Source: an uncultured Bartonella sp.
Lineage (GTDB): Bacteria; Pseudomonadota; Alphaproteobacteria; Rhizobiales; Rhizobiaceae
Direction of reading: 5' to 3'
NCBI RefSeq assembly: GCF_946479275.1
Contig: NZ_CAMLFE010000001.1
Span: 124,001-188,000 of the forward strand
Length of the DNA stretch: 64,000 nucleotides
The notes under the pieces were generated by a model. It made no database searches and had not been told where the DNA came from. It saw nothing but the letters and a program-made list of their open reading frames with translations. The translations under genes were made by a program, and so were the position numbers. This document shows, one piece after another, positions 19,260-28,692 of this stretch. Numbering within the stretch: position 1 is the stretch's first letter; every line of letters begins with the position of its first letter.

Positions 19260-19369
19260 GTTTGTTTATCCCTCTGTTTTATTATTTATAGTAATTTCAT
19301 AATATAAACTGACTTACGTTACAAGTTACAGTGACAAAATCCTTTTATATTTTAAACTCACGTCGAGTT

Positions 19370-19810
19370 TTACCATGTTCCAGTATTCTTCATGGAAACC
19401 CATGGTTCTTGCGGCGCAAGTTTCTCGCCTTTTTGTAAGAGTTCGATAGAGATACCGTCAGGCGATTTGATAAATGCCATATGACCGTCGCGGGGCGGGC
19501 GGTTGATGACGATTCCCTGATCGGCCAAATTTTTGCAAGTCTTGTAAATGTTGTCGACTTCGTAGGCCAAATGCCCGAAATTACGTCCGCCTTGATAGTC
19601 TTCCTTGTCCCAGTTATAAGTGAGTTCGAGTTCCGGTGAGTGGTGAGAATGGGCCGCATTTATATCTTCAGGAGCTGCCAGATAGATAAGTGTGAAACGC
19701 CCTGTTTCATTTTCTATCCGCCGTGTTTCCTTGAGGCCGAAAATGTTGCAATAAAAATGGAGTGATTGTTCGAGGTCTTTCACGCGAACCATTGTGTGTA
19801 GATAACGCAT
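19370..19810 (-). CDS. gloA: Glyoxalase I (lactoylglutathione lyase)
   Basis: A 146-residue VOC-fold enzyme that isomerises the methylglyoxal-glutathione hemithioacetal. [20 protein letters not shown] supplies the first metal ligand (His5). [20 protein letters not shown] and SIELLQKGE provide the remaining Glu/His/Glu ligands, and the glutathione-site residues around [18 protein letters not shown] are present. It stands alone, upstream of livJ on the same strand with a 110-nt gap. Confidence 0.95.
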   Translation of the reverse strand: MRYLHTMVRVKDLEQSLHFYCNIFGLKETRRIENETGRFTLIYLAAPEDINAAHSHHSPELELTYNWDKEDYQGGRNFGHLAYEVDNIYKTCKNLADQGIVINRPPRDGHMAFIKSPDGISIELLQKGEKLAPQEPWVSMKNTGTW

Positions 19811-20052
19811 ATTTTTCTCGCTTTCTTTGATTTTTCAAGTTTTACCGGTTTTTGTAACCAAAGTGAATATCATGACTGACATTCATTTTAATCGGGCGTA
19901 AAAAACCAAACCGAGTGATTTTCTTTAGACAGGCTTCGACAATTTGGGGAAATCCTATTCTCGGGGCTTGCGTCGTGATGAGTGAACAATATTTACTTGG
20001 AGTCCAAGAGAATCATTCGTGATTAGAAGATATTGACAGGACTGTGAGAATT

Positions 20053-20631
20053 ATGGCGAGCGATGATTTAGAGGAAGGCTGCCTTCCATCTCAAGATAGT
20101 TCTGAAACAGCAGCAACAGATGTTGCCGAAGTGAGTGGCACCATCAAATGGTTCGATGTTAGCAAGGGTTATGGTTTCATCGTGCCGGATATTGCCGGTG
20201 TTCCGGATATCCTTCTCCATGTAACTGTGATGAGACGTGACGGTTTTCACACCGCACTAGAAGGTGCACGCATTGTATGCGTTGTAAAAAAAGGCGAGCG
20301 GGGGCTGCAATGCATTCAGGTCAAATCAATTGATCTTTCTACGGCTGTACACCCATCGGAATTACCCGCCCGTACGCATGTGGTTGTAAAAGCCGAAAGC
20401 GGTTTGGAACGTGCGATCGTCAAATGGTTCAATCGCGAGAAGGGGTTCGGTTTTCTCACCCGCGGTGAAGGAACAGAAGATATATTTATCCATATGGAAA
20501 CGCTCCGTCGTTTCGGTCTTGCAGAATTGCGTCCGGGGCAAGTTGTTCTGGTTCGTTTCGGACGAGGTGAAAAAGGCTTGATGGCCGCGGAAATTCATCC
20601 CGACATTGCGATACCTTTTCCGACACATTAA
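20053..20631 (+). CDS. Two-domain cold-shock protein
   Basis: Nucleic-acid-binding protein with two cold-shock domains in tandem. Domain 1 (about residues 29-95) has GTIKWFDVSKGYGFIVPD and domain 2 (about 118-185) has AIVKWFNREKGFGFLTRGEG followed by DIFIHMETL. RNP1-like aromatic motifs are intact in both; domain 1 lacks the usual phenylalanine-rich RNP2. Double-CSD proteins of this size are common in Rhizobiales. ATG 20053 gives 192 residues; a GTG at 20044, nearer a weak AGG, is an alternative. Probably an RNA chaperone. Confidence 0.88.
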   Translation: MASDDLEEGCLPSQDSSETAATDVAEVSGTIKWFDVSKGYGFIVPDIAGVPDILLHVTVMRRDGFHTALEGARIVCVVKKGERGLQCIQVKSIDLSTAVHPSELPARTHVVVKAESGLERAIVKWFNREKGFGFLTRGEGTEDIFIHMETLRRFGLAELRPGQVVLVRFGRGEKGLMAAEIHPDIAIPFPTH

Positions 20632-20718
20632 ACAAGCTTCTTTATTTTCGTTATGCGAAGAGTTGTTGCCGGTTACTGTCAGACTGTTTACCGTTTAAGC
20701 CCAGTTAAAAGTAGGCCA

Positions 20719-21201
20719 ATGATGAAGAAGTTATTTGTCGGACTGATATTTCTGATATACGGTTTAAGTTTGAATGCTCACTCACAGGAACCTATGCGGT
20801 TACCGGTTGATCCGGCTCCCCTCGTTATCATCAACGAGACCGGAAAAATTTCTTATGATGTAGAGGTTGCAAAAACAGCAGAACAAAATGAATCCGGTTT
20901 GATGTATCGGACCGATTTTCCGGCTAACCGTGCTATGTTGTTTGTTTTTCCAGAAAAACGCATCGTTACAATGTGGATGGCTAACACACCTCTTCCTCTT
21001 GATATGCTTTTTCTGGACGAAAACGGCATAATCCAGTCCATTACCGAAAACACAATACCTTACTCAACTAAAATTGTTTCTTCACACGTATTCGCAGCCT
21101 TTACAATTGAAGTGAATGCTGGTGACGTGCAAAAAAACAGGATCAAAATTGGCAATAGGGTTTTTCATCCTGCAATATGTGGTGGATGTAAGGTGGATTA
21201 G
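20719..21201 (+). CDS. Exported DUF192 family protein
   Basis: A 160-residue protein with a signal peptide (MMKKLFVGLIFLIYGLSLNA) and the DUF192 core: VEVAKTAEQNESGLMYRTDF, MLFVFPEKRIVTMWMANT, PLDMLFLDENG and AAFTIEVNAGDVQKNRIKIG. The family is widespread but its biochemical role is unknown. I start at ATG 20719, which gives a proper signal peptide; the frame runs upstream to 20653 without a ribosome site. The alpha/beta hydrolase follows after 2 nt, so the two are probably cotranscribed. Confidence 0.88.
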   Translation: MMKKLFVGLIFLIYGLSLNAHSQEPMRLPVDPAPLVIINETGKISYDVEVAKTAEQNESGLMYRTDFPANRAMLFVFPEKRIVTMWMANTPLPLDMLFLDENGIIQSITENTIPYSTKIVSSHVFAAFTIEVNAGDVQKNRIKIGNRVFHPAICGGCKVD

Positions 21202-21203
21202 AA

Positions 21204-21983
21204 ATGAGTGCAGAGGACGTTCAATATTTCAATCATGACGGTTTCAAACTTGCCTATCGGGAAGAAGGCAACGGGGATCCTGTCTTATTAATCCACGGCT
21301 TTGCTTCCTCATCCTATGTAAACTGGTATGCACCGGGGTGGTTTCGTGCATTGAACGAAGCCGGCTATCGTGTGATTGCTATAGATAATCGTGGCCATGG
21401 TTTTTCTGATAAGAGCCACGACCCCAAGGTTTACACGCCCCAGGCAATGGCTGGTGATGCGGTTGCGTTGCTTGACTATCTCGGTATTAAAAAAGCCCAG
21501 GTTATGGGATATTCAATGGGAGCCAGAATAACTGCCTATATGTCGATCCTTTATCCTGATTATGTGAATAGCGCGATATTCGGAGGGCTGGGGATTGGTA
21601 TGATTACAGGAGCAGGAAATTGGGAGCCTGTTGCTGAAGCTCTTCTTGCAGATGATGTCTCTAAAATTACTAACAAACGTGGCTTGATGTTCAGAACTTT
21701 TGCCGACAGAACAAAAAGTGACCGCAAGGCACTTGCAGCATGTGTCATTACATCGAAACAGGAACTGACAGCAGCTCAGGTTCATTCAATAACACAGCCC
21801 GCCTTGGTTGCTGTAGGTACATTGGATGAAATATCGGGAGATGCGGAGCCGCTCGTGGCATTGTTACCGCATGGTGAAGCATTGATTATTCCAAATCGTG
21901 ATCATATGCTGGCTGTTGGCGATCCGGTCTATAAAAAAGGTGTTATTAGCTTTCTAACAAAGCATCCAATTAGTCTACCTTGA
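21204..21983 (+). CDS. Alpha/beta hydrolase
   Basis: A 259-residue alpha/beta-hydrolase-fold enzyme. HGFASSSYVNW forms the oxyanion-hole region, VMGYSMGAR carries the nucleophilic serine, GTLDEISGD a likely acid, and NRDHMLAVGD the catalytic histidine. No signal peptide, so probably cytoplasmic. The substrate is unknown. It sits between the DUF192 gene and cysE in a tight plus-strand group. Confidence 0.88.
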   Translation: MSAEDVQYFNHDGFKLAYREEGNGDPVLLIHGFASSSYVNWYAPGWFRALNEAGYRVIAIDNRGHGFSDKSHDPKVYTPQAMAGDAVALLDYLGIKKAQVMGYSMGARITAYMSILYPDYVNSAIFGGLGIGMITGAGNWEPVAEALLADDVSKITNKRGLMFRTFADRTKSDRKALAACVITSKQELTAAQVHSITQPALVAVGTLDEISGDAEPLVALLPHGEALIIPNRDHMLAVGDPVYKKGVISFLTKHPISLP

Positions 21984-22052
21984 TTGCGTTTATGCTGAGG
22001 ATGATGTCAATGCCGGATTTTTTCATCCTGAATACAGGGAAAGGGAATAAAA

Positions 22053-22862
22053 TTGCCGCGCTGTGAACAAAAGGGTGAAGCGATTGAACCCTCCTTGCTT
22101 CTTGACACTCTCAAACAAGAAGCAATGGAAGCACAGGAACAGGATCCTGCATTGAGTGTATTTTTCCAGCACGCAATTCTTGATCATCAAACCCTTTCTG
22201 AAATGATTGCCGGTCGTGTGGCGGCACGGCTCTGGACGCGGGAACTCAACGAAGAGATACTCACTCAAATCTTTAACGAACAGATTGATGGTATAAAGGA
22301 TCTGGAAGGAACCATTGCCCGAGACATATCCGCGGTTTTTCATCGTGATCCTGCATGTAATCGTTTCATTGAACCCGTTCTTTATCTGAAAGGCTTTTTG
22401 GCAATCCAGTCCCACCGTTTTGCGCATAATCTGTGGCTTAAAGGCAGAAGAGACCTTGCATTATTTTTGCAAGGGCGTTCATCCAGTATTTTCCAAACAG
22501 ACATTCATCCGGCAGCCCGCCTTGGAAAAGGTATTTTCCTTGATCATGCGACAGGACTTGTTGTCGGCGAAACCGCTGTTGTTGGTGATAACGTCTCCAT
22601 ATTGCAAGATGTCACGTTAGGTGGAACGGGCAAAGAATCCGGTGATCGTCACCCGAAGATCGGTCATGGGGTACTGATTGGTGCCGGTGCCAAAGTGCTC
22701 GGCAACATAACCGTGGGCGATTGCGCAAAGATTGCAGCTTGTTCGGTTGTACTCAAACCTGTTGGAGCTTATACTACTGTTGCCGGTGTTCCTGCAAAAG
22801 TGGTTGGAAAGATAGAAGATCGAGAGCCGGCATTAAGCATGGACCAATCAATTAATGAGTGA
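22053..22862 (+). CDS. cysE: Serine O-acetyltransferase
   Basis: Makes O-acetylserine, the precursor of cysteine. The 269-residue protein has the helical N-terminal SATase domain (RDPACNRFIEPVLYLKGFLAIQSHR) and the left-handed beta-helix with DIHPAARLGKGIFLDHATG, SILQDVTLGGTGK and GAGAKVLGNITVGD. The start appears to be TTG at 22053, preceded by AGGGAAAGGG; no nearby in-frame ATG or GTG fits, and the next Met would remove conserved sequence. Feedback inhibition by cysteine is expected from the family. Confidence 0.93.
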   Translation: MPRCEQKGEAIEPSLLLDTLKQEAMEAQEQDPALSVFFQHAILDHQTLSEMIAGRVAARLWTRELNEEILTQIFNEQIDGIKDLEGTIARDISAVFHRDPACNRFIEPVLYLKGFLAIQSHRFAHNLWLKGRRDLALFLQGRSSSIFQTDIHPAARLGKGIFLDHATGLVVGETAVVGDNVSILQDVTLGGTGKESGDRHPKIGHGVLIGAGAKVLGNITVGDCAKIAACSVVLKPVGAYTTVAGVPAKVVGKIEDREPALSMDQSINE

Positions 22863-22945
22863 AATAACGAGCCAATGTCTTTACAGATGTTGGGTCGCGC
22901 CTTATCTGGCAGTTTGTTTAACCGTTGCAATTTTAGGAGAACGCT

Positions 22946-23158
22946 GTGAAGCCGGATGAAATCAAGAAACTTGATGGCTACTTTAAGCGCAAATTTCAAA
23001 ACCAGTCACTGCAAGTAAAACCCAGACCACGTAAGGATGATTCTTGCGAGGTTTACCTTGATGATGAATTTCTCGGCGTAATTTATCGCGACGAGGATGA
23101 AGGTGAATTGTCTTATAATTTTTCAATGGCAATTCTTGATATCGACCTTGACGAATAG
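22946..23158 (+). CDS. DUF3126 family protein
   Basis: A 70-residue acidic protein (FKRKFQNQSLQVKPRPRKDD, YLDDEFLGVIYRDEDEGELS). It belongs to a small family restricted to alphaproteobacteria with no known function, often next to cysE. Start is GTG 22946 with AGGAGAACGCT upstream. Followed by a terminator, so it closes this plus-strand group. Confidence 0.88.
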   Translation: MKPDEIKKLDGYFKRKFQNQSLQVKPRPRKDDSCEVYLDDEFLGVIYRDEDEGELSYNFSMAILDIDLDE

Positions 23159-23212
23159 TCGAGAGTCTTAACTTTTTGCTTTTACTATTCAATATCCGGT
23201 TGTGACCGGAAA

Positions 23213-23238
23213 GGTCGCTAAGCAATTAGCGGCCTTTT
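23213..23238 (+). terminator. Intrinsic terminator after the DUF3126 gene
   Basis: Nine-base-pair stem GGTCGCTAA / TTAGCGGCC with a GCAA loop, followed by TTTT. It lies between convergent genes and may serve both. Confidence 0.85.
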
Positions 23239-23273
23239 GTATTGTCTAGCTGATGTGATCTTTATTATCGGGG

Positions 23274-24068
23274 CTAAAGTAACTTTTGTGCCCTGAAGCT
23301 TGTATATCCGTTACGGGCTATGATGATATGGTCGTGAACAATAATTCCTAAAGCGTTGGCAACATCTTTGATTACATGAGTCATAGAAACATCGTCGCGT
23401 GATGGCGTTGGATCACCTGAAGGATGGTTGTGGACGAGGATAAGTGCACTGGCAGAAAGCTGCAAAGCGCGTTTCACAACTTCCCTTGGATAGACGGGCG
23501 TGTGATCCACCGTACCGACTTGCTGGATTTCATCGGCAATAAGGCCGTTTTTTTTATCCAGAAAAAGCACACGGAATTGCTCTCGTGTTTCGTGGGCAAG
23601 AGCAGCTTTACAATAGGCCAAAACTTTGTCCCAAGACGAAAAAATATCACGTTTGTGAAGTTCAGCACGGTTTACACGTTCGCTGATGCCTGCAAGTATC
23701 TTAAGGTCGCGCGCCACAGTCGGACCACACCCTTGAACTTCTTGCAGAAGATTGATGTCTGCGCCGAGTACATCAGCAAGATTGCCAAAGCGGTTTAGCA
23801 ACGCTTTGGCCAAAGGTTTTGTGTCGGCGCGAGGGATAGAGCGGAACAATAGTAGTTCCAGATATTCATAATCAGGAAAACCGACGCCTTTTGTATCAAA
23901 ATAACGTTGTCTCAAGCGTTCCCGATGTCCCTTTGTGTCAGCAGTTGAAACTCTTTTATTAGCTGACGGAATTTCGGTGGTTGCTTTCGCTTTATCCTGA
24001 TGGGAACCGGATAATAAAGCCGCTATTGCTTTTTCGGCAAATTCATCGTTATCCGTATTTTTTCCCAT
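23274..24068 (-). CDS. radC: RadC-like (UPF0758) JAMM-domain protein
   Basis: A 264-residue protein with a helix-hairpin-helix region ([17 protein letters not shown]) and a C-terminal MPN/JAMM domain with the metal motif [16 protein letters not shown] and an upstream catalytic Glu region. Despite the name, the family's role in DNA repair is doubtful. A low-complexity N-terminal stretch of about 40 residues precedes the RERLRQRYF core. It follows map by 15 nt on the minus strand. Confidence 0.92.
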   Translation of the reverse strand: MGKNTDNDEFAEKAIAALLSGSHQDKAKATTEIPSANKRVSTADTKGHRERLRQRYFDTKGVGFPDYEYLELLLFRSIPRADTKPLAKALLNRFGNLADVLGADINLLQEVQGCGPTVARDLKILAGISERVNRAELHKRDIFSSWDKVLAYCKAALAHETREQFRVLFLDKKNGLIADEIQQVGTVDHTPVYPREVVKRALQLSASALILVHNHPSGDPTPSRDDVSMTHVIKDVANALGIIVHDHIIIARNGYTSFRAQKLL

Positions 24069-24083
24069 GGTGGAGACGCCTTT

Positions 24084-24914
24084 TTATGCTCCGGTTACCG
24101 GTACATAAAAAGTATTGTTTTGCGAAAGTGTGAATATCTCGCAACCATTTTTTGTAACAGCCATTGTGTGCTCATATTGCGCCGATAGCGAACGATCTCT
24201 TGTTACGGCAGTCCATCCATCATTGAGTATTTTTACACCCGGTTTTTCGAGATTGATCATGGGCTCGATTGTAAACATCATTCCCTCGCGCAATTCCGGT
24301 CCTTCACCAGGTTTTCCATAGTGGAGGATGTTGGGAGCATCATGGAATATAAGCCCAACACCGTGGCCACAAAAATCACGTACGACAGAACAACGTTCCG
24401 ATTCCGCATAACGCTGGATTGCAGCACCAATATCACCAACTGTGGCACCGGGTTTAACCGCGGCGATGCCACGCATGAGAGATTCATGTGTGACTTCAAG
24501 TAACCGTTCGGAAGCTCTTTTCAATGGGCCTACCGGATACATACGACTGGTGTCGCCGTGCCAGCCATCTTTTATGAATGTGACATCGACATTGACAATA
24601 TCACCGGCATGAAGCTGCTTATTTTCCGGAATTCCGTGGCAAACAACGTGATTGATTGATGTGCAACAAGATTTGCTGTAACCGCGATAGTTGAGATCTG
24701 CGGGCAGGGCATCCCGATCTGCTCCGTAAGCAAAAACGAAATCGTCAATTTCCTGAGTCGTCACGCCGGGTTTGATAATATCGACCAATGCATCGAGACA
24801 TTCCGCTGCTATCCGGCCGATCTTGCGCATTCCTACAAAAGCTTCTTCATCGTAAATACGAATTTGTCCGGTGTATTTCACCGGTGCATCTTTATAATTG
24901 ACGTAACTAACCAT
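24084..24914 (-). CDS. map: Type I methionine aminopeptidase
   Basis: Removes the initiator methionine from new proteins. The 276-residue protein has all five metal ligands in the expected motifs: VNVDVTFIKDGWHGDTSRM (two Asp), CGHGVGLIFHD (His), FTIEPMIN (Glu) and QYEHTMAV (Glu). The N-terminal extension of about 20 residues is usual in Rhizobiales. First gene of a map-radC operon. Confidence 0.96.
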   Translation of the reverse strand: MVSYVNYKDAPVKYTGQIRIYDEEAFVGMRKIGRIAAECLDALVDIIKPGVTTQEIDDFVFAYGADRDALPADLNYRGYSKSCCTSINHVVCHGIPENKQLHAGDIVNVDVTFIKDGWHGDTSRMYPVGPLKRASERLLEVTHESLMRGIAAVKPGATVGDIGAAIQRYAESERCSVVRDFCGHGVGLIFHDAPNILHYGKPGEGPELREGMMFTIEPMINLEKPGVKILNDGWTAVTRDRSLSAQYEHTMAVTKNGCEIFTLSQNNTFYVPVTGA

Positions 24915-24962
24915 TTGCCTAACTGTTTCTATCTTTTAATATCGACCACACGTTTAACAATT

Positions 24963-25169
24963 TTACGTATTCGGAATATCCATATATATATATTCCATTG
25001 GCCAACTTTCAGTTCCTGCTTCCAACGGAACCAATGTAGTGTGAATTCCTGAAGAAGGCACATTCAAATTATCATCTTCCCATTGAATCGCAAAGAGCAT
25101 AACCGGTGATGGAACCGATTGCACGATATTTATCGGTTGGAATTGCGGATTGAATGCAGAATAACGCAT
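24963..25169 (-). CDS. Uncertain ORF of 68 residues
   Basis: An open frame upstream of map with a fairly protein-like composition (FNPQFQPINIV, FAIQWEDDNLNVPSSG) but no domain, signal peptide or membrane segment, and no ribosome-binding site before its ATG. In relatives this position often holds sfsA. I see no resemblance to SfsA. It may be a short hypothetical gene or chance. Confidence 0.3.
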   Translation of the reverse strand: MRYSAFNPQFQPINIVQSVPSPVMLFAIQWEDDNLNVPSSGIHTTLVPLEAGTESWPMEYIYMDIPNT

Positions 25170-25579
25170 TTTTGACCCGTACGGGATTTTGTCCGGCTAT
25201 GGGCATTTTTTCTTATCATGAACTTGAAATATCGTTTTCTCTTCAACAGCCAGCCACGCAAAGATTAAGAAATCAGATATTCAGAGAAAACGCGATTCTG
25301 TTTAGGTAATTGAAATAGATCAAAAATCAATCCAGATAAAAACCAGACGCGGCAAGGAGGCGATGGAGTGTATTGTGTCTCGATAGCCGGCTTCTGAATG
25401 CGAAGCGAACCCATGCACCTCTCTTTTTCGGCCCTATTTTCCCTCAGATGAAGCTCATGATAAGGCGTTTAATGGCGCGAGGACACATAATAGCGACGGG
25501 GCACAGAACCGATCAGTAAAGTGACGAGCCTCAAGACGACAAGCTGCTTCGACATTACGACGAGACATAGTCAGCGAAA
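25170..25579. other. Gene-poor stretch upstream of the small membrane ORF
   Basis: About 400 nt with no long ORF. There are only tiny frames: a 7-codon plus-strand ORF at about 25363 with a perfect AAGGAGG, a 23-codon plus-strand frame at 25448 and a 49-codon minus-strand frame near 25265-25415. No tRNA or known RNA family was recognised. Confidence 0.4.
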
Positions 25580-25690
25580 TCAGAGCGCAGCCAAAAGATC
25601 GCTGATTGTCATATTTGCACAAAAAACCATAATCGTCGTGACAATTGCGACTGCCATAAGAGTAATTGTGGTCTTAAGTTCGATATTCAT
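25580..25690 (-). CDS. Possible single-pass membrane protein of 36 residues
   Basis: ATG at 25690 (minus strand) is preceded by AAGGGGG about 10 nt upstream and opens a 36-codon frame. The peptide begins MNIELKTTITLM and has one hydrophobic segment of about 20 residues, a layout like that of small stress-type membrane proteins such as YnhF. The resemblance is only in architecture. It lies alone in a gene-poor region. Confidence 0.4.
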   Translation of the reverse strand: MNIELKTTITLMAVAIVTTIMVFCANMTISDLLAAL

Positions 25691-25863
25691 TTTCCGTGAA
25701 CCCCCTTAGAACAGGCTTTGTGAAGTTTATATCAATCGCAAAGATGACCGGATTTAGGCATGAAAAAGGCAATTTCTGGTTCTTTTGGGAATTAGAGTTA
25801 ATGTTTGGTTGAGGTTCCTTGAAAGACGCATTAAAAGGCATCAAAACCAGAGAAGTGAATAGA

Positions 25864-26694
25864 ATGGCTGGAACAGATAGAAAAAGAGAGAATATGACAG
25901 GTGGCCCCGTCATCGTATTGGTCGAGCCACAATTGCCGGAAAATATCGGCATGGTGGCACGTGCCATGGCCAATTTCGGTTTGTCGGAATTGCGCCTTGT
26001 TCATCCACGCGAAGAATTCCCGAACGATAAAGCCATAGCAACTGCAAGTAAGGCCGATCACATAATTAATGGCGCGCGGGTTTATGATACGTTGAGAGAG
26101 GCCATTTCGGATATCAATTTCGTCTTTGCCACGACTGCCCGTGAACGCGACGGTTTCAAACCGGTAAGAAGTGCGGTAGAAGCTGCCGGAACGTTAAGAA
26201 TGAGAGAGTCGTCGGGAGAGCGGACGGCTATACTTTTCGGTCGTGAAAGGTGGGGCCTGAATAATGAAGAGATCAGCTTGTCGGATGAAATTGTAACTTT
26301 TCCTGTTAATCCGGCATTTGCCTCTCTTAATATTGCACAAGCGGTTTTGCTTATGTCGTACGAATGGATGAAATCCGGTCTCGAAAAACAAACCGATACA
26401 GCTTTTCGTAATGATGAGATGGAACCGGCGCATAAAGCGACCCTTTATGGCCTTTTTGACCAATTGGAAGAGGCTTTGGATGTTCGTGGCTATTTTCGTC
26501 CGAAAGAGCGCAAGGAAATCATGGCAGAAAACTTGCGGTCGGTTTTGACACGTGCAGCTTTTAGCGAGCCGGAAGTTCGCTTGCTGCGCGGTGTTGTGGC
26601 GTCGCTGGATCATTTTTCACCGAAATTGCCACGCGGCGCGGGGGCGCCCGATCACCGTAAACGTGCGAAGGATAATGATAAAAAAGATGACTGA
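25864..26694 (+). CDS. SPOUT-family tRNA/rRNA methyltransferase (TrmJ-like)
   Basis: A 276-residue SpoU/TrmH-family 2'-O-methyltransferase of the TrmJ type, probably acting on tRNA position 32. Motifs are [20 protein letters not shown] (motif 1), [15 protein letters not shown] (motif 2) and [20 protein letters not shown] (motif 3, knot). I start at ATG 25864 (MAGTDRKRE); the open frame extends to a TTG at 25819. A Lys/Asp-rich tail ends the protein. It overlaps murI by about 20 nt. Confidence 0.9.
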   Translation: MAGTDRKRENMTGGPVIVLVEPQLPENIGMVARAMANFGLSELRLVHPREEFPNDKAIATASKADHIINGARVYDTLREAISDINFVFATTARERDGFKPVRSAVEAAGTLRMRESSGERTAILFGRERWGLNNEEISLSDEIVTFPVNPAFASLNIAQAVLLMSYEWMKSGLEKQTDTAFRNDEMEPAHKATLYGLFDQLEEALDVRGYFRPKERKEIMAENLRSVLTRAAFSEPEVRLLRGVVASLDHFSPKLPRGAGAPDHRKRAKDNDKKDD

Positions 26695-27493
26695 GCAGCC
26701 TATACTGTTTTTTGATAGTGGCATCGGCGGTCTTACGGTTTTACGTGAGACGCGTATTTTTATTCCCGATCGCAAATTTATCTATGTTGCTGATGACGCT
26801 GCTTTTCCTTACGGGAACTGGGAAGAAGAAGCACTCAAAGCCCACATCATTGAACTGTTTGCCAAACTGCTTGACCTTTATCATCCGGTTCTATGCATTG
26901 TTGCGTGCAATACTGCATCGACATTGGTTTTAAAAGATTTGCGTCGCGCTCATCCGAAGGTGCCGTTTATCGGTACAGTTCCTGCAATCAAACCGGCCGC
27001 TGAACAGACCCGTTCGGGTTTGATATCGGTGTTGGCGACACCCGGAACTGTCAAACGCGCCTATACGCATGACCTCATCTCGTCTTTTGCATCGAAATGT
27101 CACGTCAGACTGGTTGGAAGTGCTAAACTTGCCGGCTTTGCAGAAGATTACTTAAGAAGAAAGCCGGTTGATCGGGCGTCTCTGAAGGAAGAGATAGCGC
27201 CGTGCTTTGTAGAAAAAGACGGTCATCATACAGATATTGTTGTGCTTGCCTGCACGCATTATCCGTTTTTAGTCAATTTGTTCCGAAAAAATGCTAAGTG
27301 GCCGGTTGACTGGATAGATCCGGCAGAAGCTGTAGCAAAACGCGCATTATCTCTGTTGCCGGATGCCGACCAAGTGCAGACCCTTACAGAACATCTGGAT
27401 CTTGCACACTTTACTTCGGGCAGAACCGATTATGCGACAAACAGATTGCTTCATGGATTTGGTTTGCGTTTGACGCCGCTTGGCCAAGAGTGA
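26675..27493 (+). CDS. murI: Glutamate racemase
   Basis: Provides D-glutamate for peptidoglycan. The catalytic pair is visible as VACNTAST and LACTHYPF, with the substrate loop [12 protein letters not shown] at the N-terminus and [10 protein letters not shown]. The start is ATG 26675 or ATG 26687, both inside the 3' end of the methyltransferase gene; GAAGGA at 26667-26672 lies between optimal distances for the two. The overlap suggests coupled translation. Confidence 0.93.
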   Translation: MIKKMTEQPILFFDSGIGGLTVLRETRIFIPDRKFIYVADDAAFPYGNWEEEALKAHIIELFAKLLDLYHPVLCIVACNTASTLVLKDLRRAHPKVPFIGTVPAIKPAAEQTRSGLISVLATPGTVKRAYTHDLISSFASKCHVRLVGSAKLAGFAEDYLRRKPVDRASLKEEIAPCFVEKDGHHTDIVVLACTHYPFLVNLFRKNAKWPVDWIDPAEAVAKRALSLLPDADQVQTLTEHLDLAHFTSGRTDYATNRLLHGFGLRLTPLGQE

Positions 27494-27874
27494 ACTGCGA
27501 CTTCCAAAATCGCACTAATGCACAGTTTTGCGCCGCATTGAATGGAGGAATAAAGTACAAGGTCGTATCCGTTAAAACCGGCTCCGATAAAAATTGAAAA
27601 CGTATCAACGGGGCTAATTGGTTGCAGTTAATTTACGTTGGCAGGTGAACCGGCGCGAACGTTTTAAGCTGCATTCAAGCGCATTTCTCGAGCGTAAAAT
27701 TGTTTTTGAAACAAAAATTACTGACTTCTCTTTGTATAGCATCAAAATTCGCAGGAAATAGGAGCCATTTTTAGGCGGATACCGGTCTGTCCGCTTGACT
27801 TCAGCCGTTAATTTAATTAAAGAAGCCCACAAGTTTTTTCGGTTGACGATAAAGCTTTAACCGACGTGTCCCGT
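27494..27874. other. Intergenic region upstream of the rpsD leader
   Basis: About 380 nt between murI and the structured rpsD leader. Minus-strand frames at 27411-27608 and 27614-27832 have no recognisable family. Probably holds the rpsD promoter, which I could not pin down. Confidence 0.4.
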
Positions 27875-27906
27875 GGACATTTGCGCAAAGCGTGCGCGAT
27901 TTGTCC
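27875..27906 (+). promoter_or_regulatory. Nested hairpin in the rpsD leader
   Basis: GGACA and TGTCC form outer arms and GCGCA / TGCGC the inner arms around AAGCG, about 90 nt upstream of rpsD. Together with the U-run hairpin that follows it resembles a regulated ribosomal-protein leader. S4 autoregulation is a known theme, but this structure is not a family I recognise. Confidence 0.5.
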
Positions 27907-27953
27907 TGTCAGTTCGTGAATTATCATGGGCAGAGGAGGGCGCGTTTCCCCGA

Positions 27954-27981
27954 GGCAATAACTTGCCTTTTATTCTATTTT
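27954..27981 (+). promoter_or_regulatory. Attenuator-like hairpin just before rpsD
   Basis: GGCAA-TAAC-TTGCC followed by TTTTATTCTATTTT, ending at the ribosome-binding site AAGGA of rpsD. The stem is only 5 bp, so it is a weak terminator candidate. Its place right before the start suggests a regulatory role. Confidence 0.4.
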
Positions 27982-27992
27982 AAGGAAATGCG

Positions 27993-28610
27993 ATGAGCAA
28001 GCGCGAAACTACCAAATATAAAATTGACCGCCGTATGGGCGAAAATATCTGGGGACGTCCCAAATCACCGGTTAACCGTCGTGAATATGGCCCGGGTCAG
28101 CATGGTCAGCGTCGTAAAGGTAAGCTTTCCGACTATGGAACTCAATTACGTGCCAAGCAGAAGCTTAAAGGTTTCTATGGCGATATTTCGGAAAAACAGT
28201 TCCACCGTATCTATGAAGAAGCAGGTCGTCGTCGTGGTGATACCGGCGAAAATCTGATCGGTCTTCTCGAATCACGTCTTGATGCAATCGTTTATCGTGC
28301 AAAGTTCGTTCCGACAATTTTTGCTGCACGTCAGTTCATCAATCATGGTCATGTGAATGTAAATGGTCGTCGTACCAATATCCAGTCCTACCGTTGCAAG
28401 CCCGGTGATGTGATTGAAGTTCGTGAAAAGTCGAAGCAATTGGCACTCGTTCTTGAAGCAACGCAATTGCCAGAGCGCGATGTTCCGGATTACATCGAAG
28501 CAGATCACACCAAGATGAAAGCAACCTATACACGTATTCCGGCTTTTGCCGATGTTCCATATGCAGTACAGATGGAACCGAATCTGGTTGTCGAATTTTA
28601 TTCACGTTAA
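27993..28610 (+). CDS. rpsD: 30S ribosomal protein S4
   Basis: Primary 16S rRNA-binding protein and translational regulator in other bacteria. At 205 residues it matches the family. It has [20 protein letters not shown] in the short-N-terminus form (no zinc-binding cysteines) and the S4 RNA-binding domain [20 protein letters not shown] with [14 protein letters not shown]. It stands apart from the ribosomal protein operons, as in other Rhizobiales, with its own leader and terminator. Confidence 0.97.
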   Translation: MSKRETTKYKIDRRMGENIWGRPKSPVNRREYGPGQHGQRRKGKLSDYGTQLRAKQKLKGFYGDISEKQFHRIYEEAGRRRGDTGENLIGLLESRLDAIVYRAKFVPTIFAARQFINHGHVNVNGRRTNIQSYRCKPGDVIEVREKSKQLALVLEATQLPERDVPDYIEADHTKMKATYTRIPAFADVPYAVQMEPNLVVEFYSR

Positions 28611-28635
28611 TCGTGAATCAGATAATCTGTTCAAG

Positions 28636-28662
28636 CAGGGAGCCCATTGGCTCCCTGTTTTC
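28636..28662 (+). terminator. Intrinsic terminator after rpsD
   Basis: Nine-base-pair stem CAGGGAGCC / GGCTCCCTG with a CATT loop, then TTTTCGTTTT. It separates rpsD from ttcA. Confidence 0.88.
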
Positions 28663-28692
28663 GTTTTACGGCTTATTTTGAAGGAAGGTGAG

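Noticed and set aside
27614..27832. 72-codon minus-strand ORF upstream of rpsD
   Set aside because: Basic, low-information composition in a non-coding leader region; no ribosome site or known family.
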